Below, one piece after another: positions 51,130 to 60,104 of a stretch of DNA of 64,000 nucleotides; position 1 is the first letter of the stretch, and the number at the start of each line of letters is the position of its first letter. Source of the DNA: UMGS1668 sp035447605 (GTDB lineage Bacteria; Bacillota; Clostridia; Oscillospirales; Ruminococcaceae); assembly GCA_035447605.1 (NCBI GenBank), contig DAOTHJ010000004.1:67737-131736 (forward strand). The letters run 5' to 3'. The notes beneath the pieces were generated by a model that did not search any database, had not been told where the DNA came from, and saw only the letters and a list, made by a program, of their open reading frames with translations. The translations under genes and the position numbers were made by a program.

Positions 51130-52932
51130 TTATACGAAAAGATCGACGAACTGGAAGGTCCGGCAGTCGACGAGGCCTTTGTCGGTCAGGCGGAGATCCG
51201 GCAGGCAGGCGAGCGGAATCAGCGCGAGCGTCATGAACGGCGAGACGATCCGGCAGCCCATCTCCTCCCAGACCTTTTCCTGATTGGCGACCATGGCGGC
51301 GACCTCCTCGGCCGGCTTGTCGTTCATCAGGCCGGCGATCGGCAGCGGCACAAGGCCGAGCACCTTGCCGTCCGCGACCGCGCACATGCCGCCGCCGCAT
51401 TCCATCAGCGTGTTGGCGGCAAGGGCCATGTCGGCGTCGTTGGTACCGGTGACCAGCAGGTTGTGCGCATCGTGCGCGACGGTCTGGGCGATGGCGCCCT
51501 TCGTGATGCCGAGGCCTTTGACAAAGCCATAGCTGAACTTCCCGGTAGCGTGATGGCGCTCAAAGACGAACGTCTTGAGCAGATCATTCTGAAGATCGGA
51601 GGCGACGGCCCCGTCTTTCACTTTCATATCGACGATAAGCTCCTTGTCGCCGACCTTGGCCGGGATGATCTCAATGGCGCGAACCTTTGCGGTATCGCCG
51701 CAGCCTTCCGGCGCCTTGACGACGAAATCGGCGGCGGTGAGGGTTTTGCCGACGTTGACGGTATGGGTGGCCCACTCGGGGTAGGCGAAGGGGGCGGGCT
51801 CTTCAAGCATTTTGCCGTTCTCCGCGACGACGTCGCCGTCGATCATCGTGCGGGTGACGGTGACGCGGGTAAGGTCGGAGAGAAAGACGAGATCCGCGCA
51901 TTTGCCCGGCGTGACGGAGCCGAGCTCGTTGTCCATCATATAGCACTGGGCCGGATTGATCGTGACCATCTGGATGGCCGTGATCGGGTCGAGGCCCTCC
52001 TCGATGCCGCGGCGGACAAGATGGTCGATATGGCCGACGGAAGCGAGCGTATTCGGGTGGGTATCGTCGGAGATCAGCATCGCGAAGCGGGTATCGACCT
52101 TCGTCTCGGTGATGGCCTTGACCACTTCATGCAGATCGCGCCACGCGCTGCCCTCGCGGAGCTGGGCATAGCAGCCGCGGCGCATTTTCTCAAGGGCATC
52201 CTCCTTGCGGGTGCTCTCGTGGCAGCAGCGGATGCCGGAGGCGATAAAGGCGTTGAGGCCGGCGCCGGTCTCCGGAATGGAGTAATGGCCGGTGATGGTC
52301 TTGTCGGCCTTGAGCGTCTCGGCAAGCTCGGCATGGACATCCGGGTCGCCGTTCAGCACGCCGGGAAAATTCATCATCTCGCCGAGGGCGACGACGTGAT
52401 CCCACGTCATCATCTCGCGGATCTCTTCGGGCCCGATGTGGGCGCCGTTGTCTTCAAAATAGGAGCCGACCGCCGGCACGCAGCTCGGCGCGGTGACCAT
52501 GGCCTTGAGCGGGGTGCGCAGGGAATCCTCGATCATCAGGCGGACGCCTTCGATGCCGAGGACGTTCGCGACCTCGTGATTATCCCAGAAGATGCCGACC
52601 GTGCCGTGCGGGACGACCGAGCGGGCGTACTCGCCGACGGAGAGCATCGAACTTTCCACATGAATATGGCCGTCGAGGAAACCCGGCGCCACATATTGGC
52701 CCGCGGCGTCGATCACTTTGGTGCCTTCGCCGATGCAGTGTTTGGCGTCGCCAACCAGGGCGATCCGGCCGCAACTGACGGCGATATCGATATGTTCCTG
52801 GAGCTCGCCGGTGCAGACGTTGACGAGTTTTGCGTCTGTGACGACGGTGTCGGCGGGCTTGCGGCCCAGCGCGACGTCGGCCAGCGTGCGGGTGCATTCC
52901 CAGAGATTCTGTTTGCAGAAATGATTGATCAA
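51130..52932 (-). CDS. ade: Adenine deaminase
   Basis: A 600-residue amidohydrolase converting adenine to hypoxanthine in purine salvage. The metal motif is in 'GFLDGHIHVESSMLSVGEY', with further residues in 'IFWDNHEVANVLG', 'GHYSIPETGAG' and 'MLISDDTHPNTLASVGH'. The C-terminal part has 'VAHDAHNLLVTGTNDADM'. The start is TTG at 52932 behind AAAGGAG; the frame runs on upstream without family similarity. It is monocistronic with a long leader and its own terminator. Confidence 0.93.
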   Translation of the reverse strand: MINHFCKQNLWECTRTLADVALGRKPADTVVTDAKLVNVCTGELQEHIDIAVSCGRIALVGDAKHCIGEGTKVIDAAGQYVAPGFLDGHIHVESSMLSVGEYARSVVPHGTVGIFWDNHEVANVLGIEGVRLMIEDSLRTPLKAMVTAPSCVPAVGSYFEDNGAHIGPEEIREMMTWDHVVALGEMMNFPGVLNGDPDVHAELAETLKADKTITGHYSIPETGAGLNAFIASGIRCCHESTRKEDALEKMRRGCYAQLREGSAWRDLHEVVKAITETKVDTRFAMLISDDTHPNTLASVGHIDHLVRRGIEEGLDPITAIQMVTINPAQCYMMDNELGSVTPGKCADLVFLSDLTRVTVTRTMIDGDVVAENGKMLEEPAPFAYPEWATHTVNVGKTLTAADFVVKAPEGCGDTAKVRAIEIIPAKVGDKELIVDMKVKDGAVASDLQNDLLKTFVFERHHATGKFSYGFVKGLGITKGAIAQTVAHDAHNLLVTGTNDADMALAANTLMECGGGMCAVADGKVLGLVPLPIAGLMNDKPAEEVAAMVANQEKVWEEMGCRIVSPFMTLALIPLACLPDLRLTDKGLVDCRTFQFVDLFV

Positions 52933-52991
52933 AGTCAGCGCTCCTTTCAAGTACGGCACATGTTTCCCGGAAAAACGGGGTTCCATATGCA

Positions 52992-53030
52992 AATACCGCG
53001 GCCCGCTCCGGGAAGCGGCACCGCGGTATT
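52992..53030 (-). promoter_or_regulatory. Strong hairpin in the ade leader
   Basis: On the transcribed strand AATACCGCGG pairs with CCGCGGTATT around an inner CGCTTCCCGGAGCG-like stem. No T-run follows, so it is not a plain terminator. It may affect stability or translation. It does not match the purine riboswitch core. Confidence 0.55.
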
Positions 53031-53086
53031 CCGATTTCAGAGAGAGAGGAAAATGACAATAAAACGGTTTTTCCGTTCCAAGGAAC

Positions 53087-53115
53087 ATTGTAGCGGCCCC
53101 GCGCCGGAATTGCAA
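53087..53115 (-). promoter_or_regulatory. Promoter of adenine deaminase
   Basis: On the minus strand TTGCAA (53110-53115), a 17-base spacer and TACAAT (53087-53092). It predicts a leader of about 145 bases. Confidence 0.65.
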
Positions 53116-53392
53116 GAGGGTTTTGTCATTTTCTATAACTTTTATAGATAAAAACTATAAAATATCTACGCTTTTGTGCCAATGCTGAAATTGGCTTCCT
53201 TTTTCCGCTTTACTTTTAAAATTGCACAATCCGTCTTGTTTATAAACGGATTAATTTGTTGCAATTTATTGTTTTCTGCCTGTGAAATGTGCCTTCAGTG
53301 TGCGGAAAGGCGAGCATTCGGTGCTCAAGGCTGGCAATCCGGGCGGAAAAGAGGTATAATCATCCCATGCTCATTTCTTGAGGAGAACGATT
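53116..53392. other. AT-rich divergent intergenic region
   Basis: No gene. A TATAAT at 53355-53360 is the likely tex -10, with a poor -35 (CTGGCA). A run of TATAGATAAAAACTATAAAAT lies near 53143-53162. Confidence 0.45.
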
Positions 53393-55558
53393 ATGGAGAA
53401 AAACACCGCCCTTCTGGCGAGGGAATTCGGCCAGAACCCCGTCTATGTGGAAAATATCGTGAAGTTGCTTGACGACGGCAACACCGTGCCTTTCATCGCG
53501 CGCTACCGCAAAGAGATGCACGGCACGATGGACGACCAGCTGATCCGCGCGATCGCCGACCGCCTTGAATACCTGCGGAACCTCGACAAGCGCAGGGAAG
53601 AGGTTCTCGCGGCAATCGAGGGGCAGGATAAGCTGACCGACGAACTTCGTGAAGCCGTCGCCGCCGCCGCAACGCTCGCCGCGCTCGAGGATATCTACCG
53701 TCCTTATAAGCAGAAACGCCGCACCCGCGCGACCATCGCCCGTGAAAAGGGCCTTGAGCCGCTGGCGGAACTGCTTTTTGCGCAGGAGATGGAATCCGGC
53801 GACCTCACCGCCCTTGCCGCAGAGTATATCAATGAGGAAAAGGGAGTTGCCTCGGCGGAGGAGGCTCTCGCCGGCGCCGCGGACATCCTCGCGGAGGATA
53901 TCTCGGACGACGCGGAGATCCGGCGCGTCCTCAAGGATTTGATTTTGAAAAAAGGCTCTCTCGTCTCGAAGGCCGCAACGGAGGAGGATTCCGTCTACCG
54001 GCTCTATTACGACTTTTCCGAGCCGGTCGGCAAAGCGCAGAGCCACCGCGTACTCGCCATCAACCGCGGCGAGAAGGAGAACTTCCTGAAGGCCGGCATC
54101 GAAATCGACCCGGCGCTTGCCTCGGCCGTCGTCCGGAACCACTGTGTCCGGCCGGGCAGCATCTCGAGCGACTTTGTCGCCGCCGCCGCGGAGGATGCCT
54201 ATCGCCGGCTGATCTTTCCGTCGGTCGAGCGCGAGATTCGCGCCGCGCTGACGGATATGGCCTCCGAGCAGGCGATCCGGATGTTTGCCCTCAACCTGCG
54301 GCCCCTGCTGATGCAGCCGCCGGTCCGGAACCGGGTGACGATGGGCTTCGACCCCGCCTACCGCACCGGCTGCAAAATCGCGGTCGTGGACGGCACCGGC
54401 AAGGTTCTCGAGACCAGCGTCGTCTATCCCACCCCGCCGCATAACGAAAAGGAAAAGGCAAGGCTCATCCTTACCAATATGATAAAGAAACACGGCGTCA
54501 CGGCCATCGCGGTCGGAAACGGCACGGCCTCAAAGGAATCGGAGATCTTCCTCGCCGAGCTGATCCGCGAACTGCCGGGCGTCGCCTACATGATGGTGAA
54601 CGAAGCGGGCGCGTCGGTCTACTCGGCCTCAAAGCTCGGCGCCGAGGAATTCCCGGAATACGACGTCTCCCTGCGTTCCGCCGTCTCGATCGCGCGGCGG
54701 CTTCAGGACCCGCTTGCGGAGCTTGTGAAGATCGATCCGCAGGCGATCGGCGTCGGGCAGTACCAGCACGACATGCCCCCGGCGCGGCTCAGCGAGGCGC
54801 TCGACGGCGTGGTTGAGGACTGCGTCAACGCGGTGGGCGCGGATCTCAATACGGCCTCGCCCTCTCTGCTGGCGAAAGTCGCCGGGCTCTCCGCCGCGGC
54901 CGCGAAGAATATCGTCGCCTACCGCGAGGAAAACGGCCCTTTCCCGGACCGCAGAACGCTCTTGAAGGTGCCGAAGATCGGCCCGAAGGCCTTTGAACAG
55001 TGCGCCGGATTCCTGCGCGTGCCCGGCGGAAAAAATATCCTCGACAACACCGGCGTCCACCCCGAATCCTACGCCGCGGCGGAGAAGCTGCTTGCCTTCT
55101 GCGGCTGCTCGCTGGTGGATGTCTCCGCCGGAGGGGCGGAAAGCCTCCGCAGCCGGGTGACGCTTGCCGGAGAGGAAAAAGCTTCGGCCTATGCCGGCGT
55201 GGGCGTGCCGACCCTGCGGGACATTGTGGACGACCTGATGAAGCCGGGCCGGGACCCGCGCGACGAACTGCCGCCGACGATGCTGCGCACCGACGTGATG
55301 AGCATGGATGACCTCAAACCCGGCATGCTCATGCGCGGTACGGTGCGGAACGTCGTGGATTTTGGGGCATTTGTCGACATCGGCGTGCATCAGGACGGCC
55401 TCGTGCATGTCTCTGAGCTCTGCGACCATTTTGTCAAACATCCGTCGGATGCCGTCAAGGTCGGCGACGTGGTGGATACGGTCGTTCTCGGCGTCGACCC
55501 GCAGAAGAAACGCATCTCTCTGAGCATCCGGCAGGCGAAACAGACGCCAAAAGCCTGA
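53393..55558 (+). CDS. tex: Tex-family RNA-binding transcription accessory protein
   Basis: A 721-residue protein with the normal Tex order. An N-terminal helical domain ('TVPFIARYRKEMHGTMDD') comes first, then a YqgF-like nuclease fold near 320-450 ('VTMGFDPAYRTGCKIAVVD' and 'VNEAGASVYSASKLGAEE'). Helix-hairpin-helix segments follow ('LLKVPKIGPKAFEQCAGFL'), and a C-terminal S1 domain ('GMLMRGTVRNVVDFGAFV'). It binds nucleic acid and influences transcription. GAGGAG precedes the ATG at 53393. Monocistronic. Confidence 0.94.
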   Translation: MEKNTALLAREFGQNPVYVENIVKLLDDGNTVPFIARYRKEMHGTMDDQLIRAIADRLEYLRNLDKRREEVLAAIEGQDKLTDELREAVAAAATLAALEDIYRPYKQKRRTRATIAREKGLEPLAELLFAQEMESGDLTALAAEYINEEKGVASAEEALAGAADILAEDISDDAEIRRVLKDLILKKGSLVSKAATEEDSVYRLYYDFSEPVGKAQSHRVLAINRGEKENFLKAGIEIDPALASAVVRNHCVRPGSISSDFVAAAAEDAYRRLIFPSVEREIRAALTDMASEQAIRMFALNLRPLLMQPPVRNRVTMGFDPAYRTGCKIAVVDGTGKVLETSVVYPTPPHNEKEKARLILTNMIKKHGVTAIAVGNGTASKESEIFLAELIRELPGVAYMMVNEAGASVYSASKLGAEEFPEYDVSLRSAVSIARRLQDPLAELVKIDPQAIGVGQYQHDMPPARLSEALDGVVEDCVNAVGADLNTASPSLLAKVAGLSAAAAKNIVAYREENGPFPDRRTLLKVPKIGPKAFEQCAGFLRVPGGKNILDNTGVHPESYAAAEKLLAFCGCSLVDVSAGGAESLRSRVTLAGEEKASAYAGVGVPTLRDIVDDLMKPGRDPRDELPPTMLRTDVMSMDDLKPGMLMRGTVRNVVDFGAFVDIGVHQDGLVHVSELCDHFVKHPSDAVKVGDVVDTVVLGVDPQKKRISLSIRQAKQTPKA

Positions 55559-55606
55559 AAAACGGGGCTCAAGCCTTCCGCCGAAAGCACCTGTATATAC
55601 AAAATA

Positions 55607-55644
55607 AAGCCGGGATGCGAAACCTGCATCCCGGCTGTTTTTAT
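55607..55644 (+). terminator. Terminator of tex
   Basis: AGCCGGGATGC and GCATCCCGGCT around GAAACCT, followed by GTTTTTAT. Confidence 0.9.
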
Positions 55645-55688
55645 ATGGATTTTCGCTGTCTGACCCGGCGATTTTCTGGTATAAATAT

Positions 55689-56000
55689 GCCGAATCCTTC
55701 GGGATATGCTCCTGCGTGCGGATGATTCCGAGGCGCGGTCATTTCCGCTCGGCTGTCTCCATTTCCTGCGGCGCCAAACATTTTCAAAGGATCTCTCCGT
55801 TCGATGCGGCGACCTCCCGATACCAGTACGCCGAATCCTTCGGAATGCGCTCCTGCGTGCGGATGATTCCGAGGCACGGTCGTTTCCGCTCGGCTGCCTC
55901 TATTTCCTGCGGCACCACATTTTTTAAAGGATCTCTCCGTTTGATGCGGCGACCTCCCGATACCAGTACGCCGAATCCTTCGGGATGCGCTCCTGCGTGC
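55689..56000 (-). repeat. Tandem copies (about 140 bp) of the GH1 gene 3' end
   Basis: The gap 55559-55923 has no intact gene. The segment GCCGAATCCTTCGG recurs at 55689, 55830 and 55970, spaced 141 and 140. The copy at 55788-55862 still encodes, leftward, the GH1 C-terminus from RTQERIPKDS through to NGEIL, ending in TGA instead of TAA. The copy at 55689 is truncated and diverged. Between them lie near-identical 60-base spacers. The rightmost copy is the gene itself. Confidence 0.88.
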
Positions 56001-57267
56001 GGTAGTCGCAGTAGACGAGGCCAAAGCGTTCACGGAAGCCGCGCTCCCACTCAAAATTATCGGTGAAGCACCAGTGGTAGTAACCGCCCAGCGGCGCTCC
56101 GTCGGCCGCGGCTTTTCCGAGTTCGCGCAGGTACCGCGTCAGAAAGTCGATGCGGCCGGGGTCGTGCACCTTTCCGTCGAGGAAAATGCGGTCGTTGCAG
56201 GAGACGCCGTTTTCCGTAATGAAAACCGGCAGCCCCCAGCGCCGCCACGCGAACAGCGGCCCATAATGCATTGTTTCCGGCACAATCGGCCAGCGCGTGC
56301 CGGTGCGCGGGAAGCCCTCATAGAACGGAATCTGCCGACCGGCGCGGTCCACATACTGCCCGTGGTAGATGTTGAGCCCAACGTAATCGAGCGGCTGCCG
56401 GATGATCTCCCAATCGCCCTCCGGGACGGAATCGCGGAATTTTTGGAGGAAATCGGGCGCCTCCTCCGGGTAATGCCCAAGAACGGCGCCGTCGAGGAAC
56501 CAGGTATGCACCGAATTCCAGTCGGAAGGAGAAATGCGGAACGTGGCTTTCTCGGCCGCGGCGAGGTTCTCCGGATCGGCTTCGTCCGCCGGGCAGCAGA
56601 TCTTTCCGGTCGAAGCGAGGCCGATCTTCGCGTCCGGGCAAAAGCGCCGGATCGCCCGCGCCGCAAGCCCGTGCGCGATCAGCTGATTGTGGTAGCAGAC
56701 CGCCAGTTCCTCATCCGGCAGCCGAAGCCCCGGCGCGTTGGTGCCGGTTCCATAGCCGTAACCGACGGCGCACTGCGGCTCGTTTACGGTCACCCAGAGC
56801 TTCACCCGCCCGGCAAACCGCTCCGCGACCGCCTCCGCAAAGGCGCCGAAGGCCTCCGCCGTCTTCCGGTTCCGCCAGCCGCCCTCCGCTTCCAATGCGG
56901 CGGGGAGATCCCAATGATAGAGCGTCACGCAGGGTTCAATCCCGGCGGCGAGCAGCGTATCGACGACATCGGAATAGTAATCCAGCCCGGCGGGATTTTG
57001 CCTGCCGCGCCCCTCCGGAAAGACGCGCGTCCACGCGACGGAAAAGCGGTAGCTCTGAATGCCGAGCCGCGCCATCAGCAAAATATCCTCCCGGTATCTC
57101 CGGTAGCCGTCGCAGGCCGTATCGCCGGTGGAGCCGTCGTTGATGACGCCGGGCCTCCGGACAAAGTCGTCCCAGATGCTGCGACCCTTTCCGTCCGCGT
57201 CGACAGAGCCCTCGATCTGATAAGCCGCCGACGCCGCGCCCCAAAGAAATGATTCAGGGAATTTCAT
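55924..57267 (-). CDS. GH1 beta-glucosidase
   Basis: A 447-residue glycoside hydrolase family 1 enzyme. The N-terminal signature is 'FLWGAASAAYQIEGSVD', the acid/base Glu is in 'VTVNEPQCAVGYGYG', and the nucleophile Glu is in 'PVFITENGVSCND'. Length (about 450) and the end 'RIPKDSAYWYREVAASNGE' fit. No Lys/Ser phosphate-binding motif typical of 6-phospho enzymes was evident, so it probably hydrolyses free beta-glucosides such as cellobiose. CGGAGG precedes the ATG. No signal peptide. Its 3' end is duplicated downstream. Confidence 0.93.
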   Translation of the reverse strand: MKFPESFLWGAASAAYQIEGSVDADGKGRSIWDDFVRRPGVINDGSTGDTACDGYRRYREDILLMARLGIQSYRFSVAWTRVFPEGRGRQNPAGLDYYSDVVDTLLAAGIEPCVTLYHWDLPAALEAEGGWRNRKTAEAFGAFAEAVAERFAGRVKLWVTVNEPQCAVGYGYGTGTNAPGLRLPDEELAVCYHNQLIAHGLAARAIRRFCPDAKIGLASTGKICCPADEADPENLAAAEKATFRISPSDWNSVHTWFLDGAVLGHYPEEAPDFLQKFRDSVPEGDWEIIRQPLDYVGLNIYHGQYVDRAGRQIPFYEGFPRTGTRWPIVPETMHYGPLFAWRRWGLPVFITENGVSCNDRIFLDGKVHDPGRIDFLTRYLRELGKAAADGAPLGGYYHWCFTDNFEWERGFRERFGLVYCDYRTQERIPKDSAYWYREVAASNGEIL

Positions 57268-57660
57268 CTTATCCTCCGTGTCAAATAGGAAATATGGATG
57301 CTAATGGGATAAATTTATACTATGGCTTATTTCCAGGCGGAATTCTCCCGCCAGTAGAAGCCGCTTCGGCCCACATCTGCGGCCCGTCAGGACGGTTTCG
57401 CATTCCTGCTGCGGTAAACTTCTTCAGGAAAAGCAAGGCGGAGTTCTTCTCTCCCATGGTCTTCATCCGGCGGAAAGAGCGGCCTGTCAATCCGGCTTAT
57501 ATCCCGGCCGCGGCAAATCTTTCGATCTTTAAAAAAACGGCAGATGAAGTCCCTTTCTATCCCGCAATCTTGATCCGGCAGAAGAACCTCCGTTTTCTAA
57601 AAGGAGGCCTTTTCCGAAAGGGAAGACCGAACATCCCGCAAGCGGGAAGAAGAGCCGCGC
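57268..57660. other. Non-coding stretch
   Basis: About 390 bases between GH1 and the kinase, both leftward. No gene that I can support. A hairpin-like CCTTTTCCGAAAGG lies near 57605-57625. The GH1 promoter should be here but I cannot place it. Confidence 0.45.
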
Positions 57661-58527
57661 TCAGAGCTCCCGGATCCGGCGAAGCAGATCCTCTCTCACT
57701 TCCGGCACCGCGCCGAGCTGAGTGACGACATATTCGCTCAGCAGCACGCCGGCCTCCAGCGCCTGCCCGCCGCTCTTGCCGGACAGCAGGCTCCAGAGAT
57801 ACGCGGCGGAGAAACTGTCCCCCGCGCCGACCGCCGAGACCAGCTTGCCCGTCGGCTTCCGGGAAACCGTCCTCCCTCCATCCGGCAGCAGCTCCTCCGC
57901 GCCGTCCCGGTCGAGCGTGAGCACGATCCGCCGCAGATCCGGGTATTTCCCGAACAGCTCCCGAGGCGAATTCCCGGCCGTAAAGCCCAGCTCGCGAAAG
58001 ATGCCCGCCTCCTCCCGGCTCGCTTTCAGCACGGAGGCATGTTCCAGACAGAATGCCAAGATCTCCCGGCTGTGGAATCCCGCGCGGATATTGACGTCGC
58101 AGAAAATCTCCTTGAAGGAATATTCGTTTATAATTCTACTTATTGTATTTCTTGAGACGGCGGACCGCTGCGCGAGCGTCCCGAAACAAAGCGCATCGTA
58201 ATGCCGCTTCGGAAGCTTTGGGAACGGGATCTCATCGTAGGCGACGTTTTTTGCCAGATCATAGACGGGCCTTCCGTCCCTATCCTTTGAGACGGTGCAG
58301 AAGCCCGTCGGCGCCCCGACCACGGCGGCTCCGTCTCTCCGGATGCCGCGGCGTTCCATCTCCGCCAGCGCCTCCCTCCCGGGAGCGTCGTCCCCGACCG
58401 CCGTGCAGAGCGTGACCTCCGCGCCGAGTTTCGCCAAATGGGCCGCCAGATTGAACGGCGCCCCGCCGATCTGTCTCCCCTCCGGGAAGACATCCCAGAG
58501 AATCTCGCCGAACACAAGCACGTCCAT
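57661..58527 (-). CDS. PfkB-family carbohydrate kinase (fructokinase-like)
   Basis: A 288-residue ribokinase-fold sugar kinase. It begins 'VLVFGEILWDVFPEGRQIG' and has the sugar-binding 'GGAPFNLAAHLAKLGAEV'. The catalytic base Asp is in the anion-hole motif 'SAVGAGDSFSAAYLW'. 'FGEILWD' and length favour fructokinase-type members, which phosphorylate fructose. AAAGGAGG lies before the ATG, at long spacing. It is near GH1 and GH3 genes, which suits feeding of released sugars into glycolysis, but the exact sugar is not certain. Confidence 0.87.
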   Translation of the reverse strand: MDVLVFGEILWDVFPEGRQIGGAPFNLAAHLAKLGAEVTLCTAVGDDAPGREALAEMERRGIRRDGAAVVGAPTGFCTVSKDRDGRPVYDLAKNVAYDEIPFPKLPKRHYDALCFGTLAQRSAVSRNTISRIINEYSFKEIFCDVNIRAGFHSREILAFCLEHASVLKASREEAGIFRELGFTAGNSPRELFGKYPDLRRIVLTLDRDGAEELLPDGGRTVSRKPTGKLVSAVGAGDSFSAAYLWSLLSGKSGGQALEAGVLLSEYVVTQLGAVPEVREDLLRRIREL

Positions 58528-58617
58528 GTCTTTGCGGCCTCCTTTTTCAAAAATCGATATGCCGTTTCATGGTGCATCCCCGGAAAAATACGCTCCGGAA
58601 TCTTTCAGAAAATCATT

Positions 58618-58719
58618 TCATCCATTTTCTTCGTTCTTTTCACGGTGGTCGCGAAGGAACTTCGGCACATCTATCCGGAAAACCATCCCGGAGGTCCCAT
58701 TGGGAATCATGTCGTCCAT
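58618..58719 (-). CDS. Possible small protein of 33 residues
   Basis: An ATG at 58719, with AGAGG ten bases upstream, opens a frame of 33 codons with protein-like composition ('SGMVFRIDVPKFLRDHREK'). An even shorter frame upstream (MGTVLIPEPQ..., stop TAA) overlaps its ATG as TAATG. It may be a remnant of a larger gene or chance. No family recognised. Confidence 0.25.
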   Translation of the reverse strand: MDDMIPNGTSGMVFRIDVPKFLRDHREKNEENG

Positions 58720-58808
58720 TAATTCCGCCGCCTCTTCTGCGGCTCCGGAATAAGCACGGTGCCCATTCCCCGAAAATCGCTCAGGAAAGCCCCCGCGGGT
58801 AAATCTGT

Positions 58809-59555
58809 TTAAACCTCCGCGGCCGCTCCGACGGTGATTTGGGAGAGCACCTCCCCAAGTTTTTCGTGCAAAACCAAATCGGCATACGGATCCGCCGGCG
58901 TCTCCTGCAGATTGATAAGCACAAGATGCTCGCCGCCGAAACAGGCCGCCAGTGAGGCCGCAGGCTGGACGGTCAGCGACGTGCCGCCGACGATCAGCAG
59001 ATCCGCCTCCCGGATTAAATCCGTCGCCGTATCGAGCGCGGCCGAACTGAGCGCCTCGCCGTATAAGACCACATCCGGGCGCACGATGCCGCCGCATTCC
59101 GTGCAGCGCGGAACGCCCTCCGCCTCCATCAGAAATTCCATCGGGTATTCTTTTCCGCACTTTATACAGGAATTCCGCAACACGGAGCCGTGCAGCTCGA
59201 CGACGTTTCGGCTTCCGGCGAGCTGATGCAGGCCGTCGATATTCTGCGTAATAATGCCGGAGAGCTTCCCGGCCCGCTCAAGCTCCGCGAGCTTTCGGTG
59301 CGCGGCGTTCGGCTTTGCATCCGGATAGATCATATTCTGCCGGTAGAATTCAAAAAACTGCTTCGGGTGCCTCTTCAGCGTGCGGATGTGCAGCATCGTC
59401 TCCGGCGGCACCGGATACGGCTGACGGTAGATGCCGTCCTCGCCGCGGAAATCCGGAATGCCGCTCTCCGTCGAAGCGCCCGCGCCGCCGAAAAAGACAA
59501 TCCTTTGCGCGCCGTCGATCAGCTCCTGCAGCATGGCGATCCCGTTCTGCTCCAT
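58809..59555 (-). CDS. NAD-dependent protein deacylase (sirtuin)
   Basis: A 248-residue Sir2 enzyme removing acyl groups from lysine with NAD. Seen: the NAD loop 'FFGGAGASTESGIPDFRG', the catalytic 'TQNIDGLHQLAGS' and 'VVELHGSV' (His), and two zinc pairs (CIKC and CTEC). 'VRPDVVLYGEAL' is also typical. Size fits bacterial CobB/SrtN types. A GGGGGGATG stretch precedes the ATG at 59555. It is monocistronic. A deacetylase or desuccinylase role cannot be told apart here. Confidence 0.94.
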   Translation of the reverse strand: MEQNGIAMLQELIDGAQRIVFFGGAGASTESGIPDFRGEDGIYRQPYPVPPETMLHIRTLKRHPKQFFEFYRQNMIYPDAKPNAAHRKLAELERAGKLSGIITQNIDGLHQLAGSRNVVELHGSVLRNSCIKCGKEYPMEFLMEAEGVPRCTECGGIVRPDVVLYGEALSSAALDTATDLIREADLLIVGGTSLTVQPAASLAACFGGEHLVLINLQETPADPYADLVLHEKLGEVLSQITVGAAAEV

Positions 59556-60040
59556 CTGTCATCCCCCCGGGTTTAAAATTTTTACTTATTATATCACGAA
59601 GTACGCATTGTGAAAGAAAAAAATCATTGGCAAATTCAGAACCGGCAAAAAGAATTCCCAAGCCCGCTCTATATTGAAAAACGGATAACCGATCCCGGCG
59701 ATTGTCCGTTTCTTTTCCGCTTCTTCTATGGCGGCTCCGGGAAACGTCTGCCCATCCGGAAAACCTCCCGGAAGCCGGCTTCGATCCCGGAATTTCTCCG
59801 GCGAAAGCAGAAGGAAACTTTCGCCGTATGCCGGGCCTCGGTTCGCCCCAAAAAAACTTTATGTCCTCCGGTTTATGGCTTTGCTGATGTTAGAAGACCG
59901 AAGCCGCTTCGGAATCCGAAAGCCGGACTTTTGCGTCCGGTCTTTGTCGCTCCGTTTTCGGAGCCGGCAGGATCGTCTGTCAGTAAAAACAGAAACCTCC
60001 GGTACTCTCTGCCTTATTTTAAAACGCGAAACGATTTTGA
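59556..60040. other. Non-coding stretch between divergent sir2 and GH3
   Basis: About 550 bases to the GH3 start with no supported gene. A short hairpin (CCGGACTTTTGCGTCCGG, near 59923-59941) and the GH3 promoter at its end are the only features I can point to. Confidence 0.5.
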
Positions 60041-60069
60041 TGGACAAGCGCCTCCCTCGATTTTATAAT
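60041..60069 (+). promoter_or_regulatory. Promoter of the GH3 gene
   Basis: TGGACA (60041-60046), a 17-base spacer and TATAAT (60064-60069), 36 bases before the ATG. Confidence 0.7.
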
Positions 60070-60104
60070 GGATGCGAAAAAGATCTTCCGGGGAGGCGTT
60101 CGGG

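Noticed and set aside
51463..53151. A 562-codon plus-strand frame
   Set aside because: Antisense shadow of adenine deaminase, with Asp/Arg/His-rich composition typical of reverse frames.
55641..56054. A minus-strand frame with repeated peptide blocks
   Set aside because: The blocks come from the 140-bp DNA repeat read in the wrong frame; the meaningful frame is that of the GH1 C-terminus.
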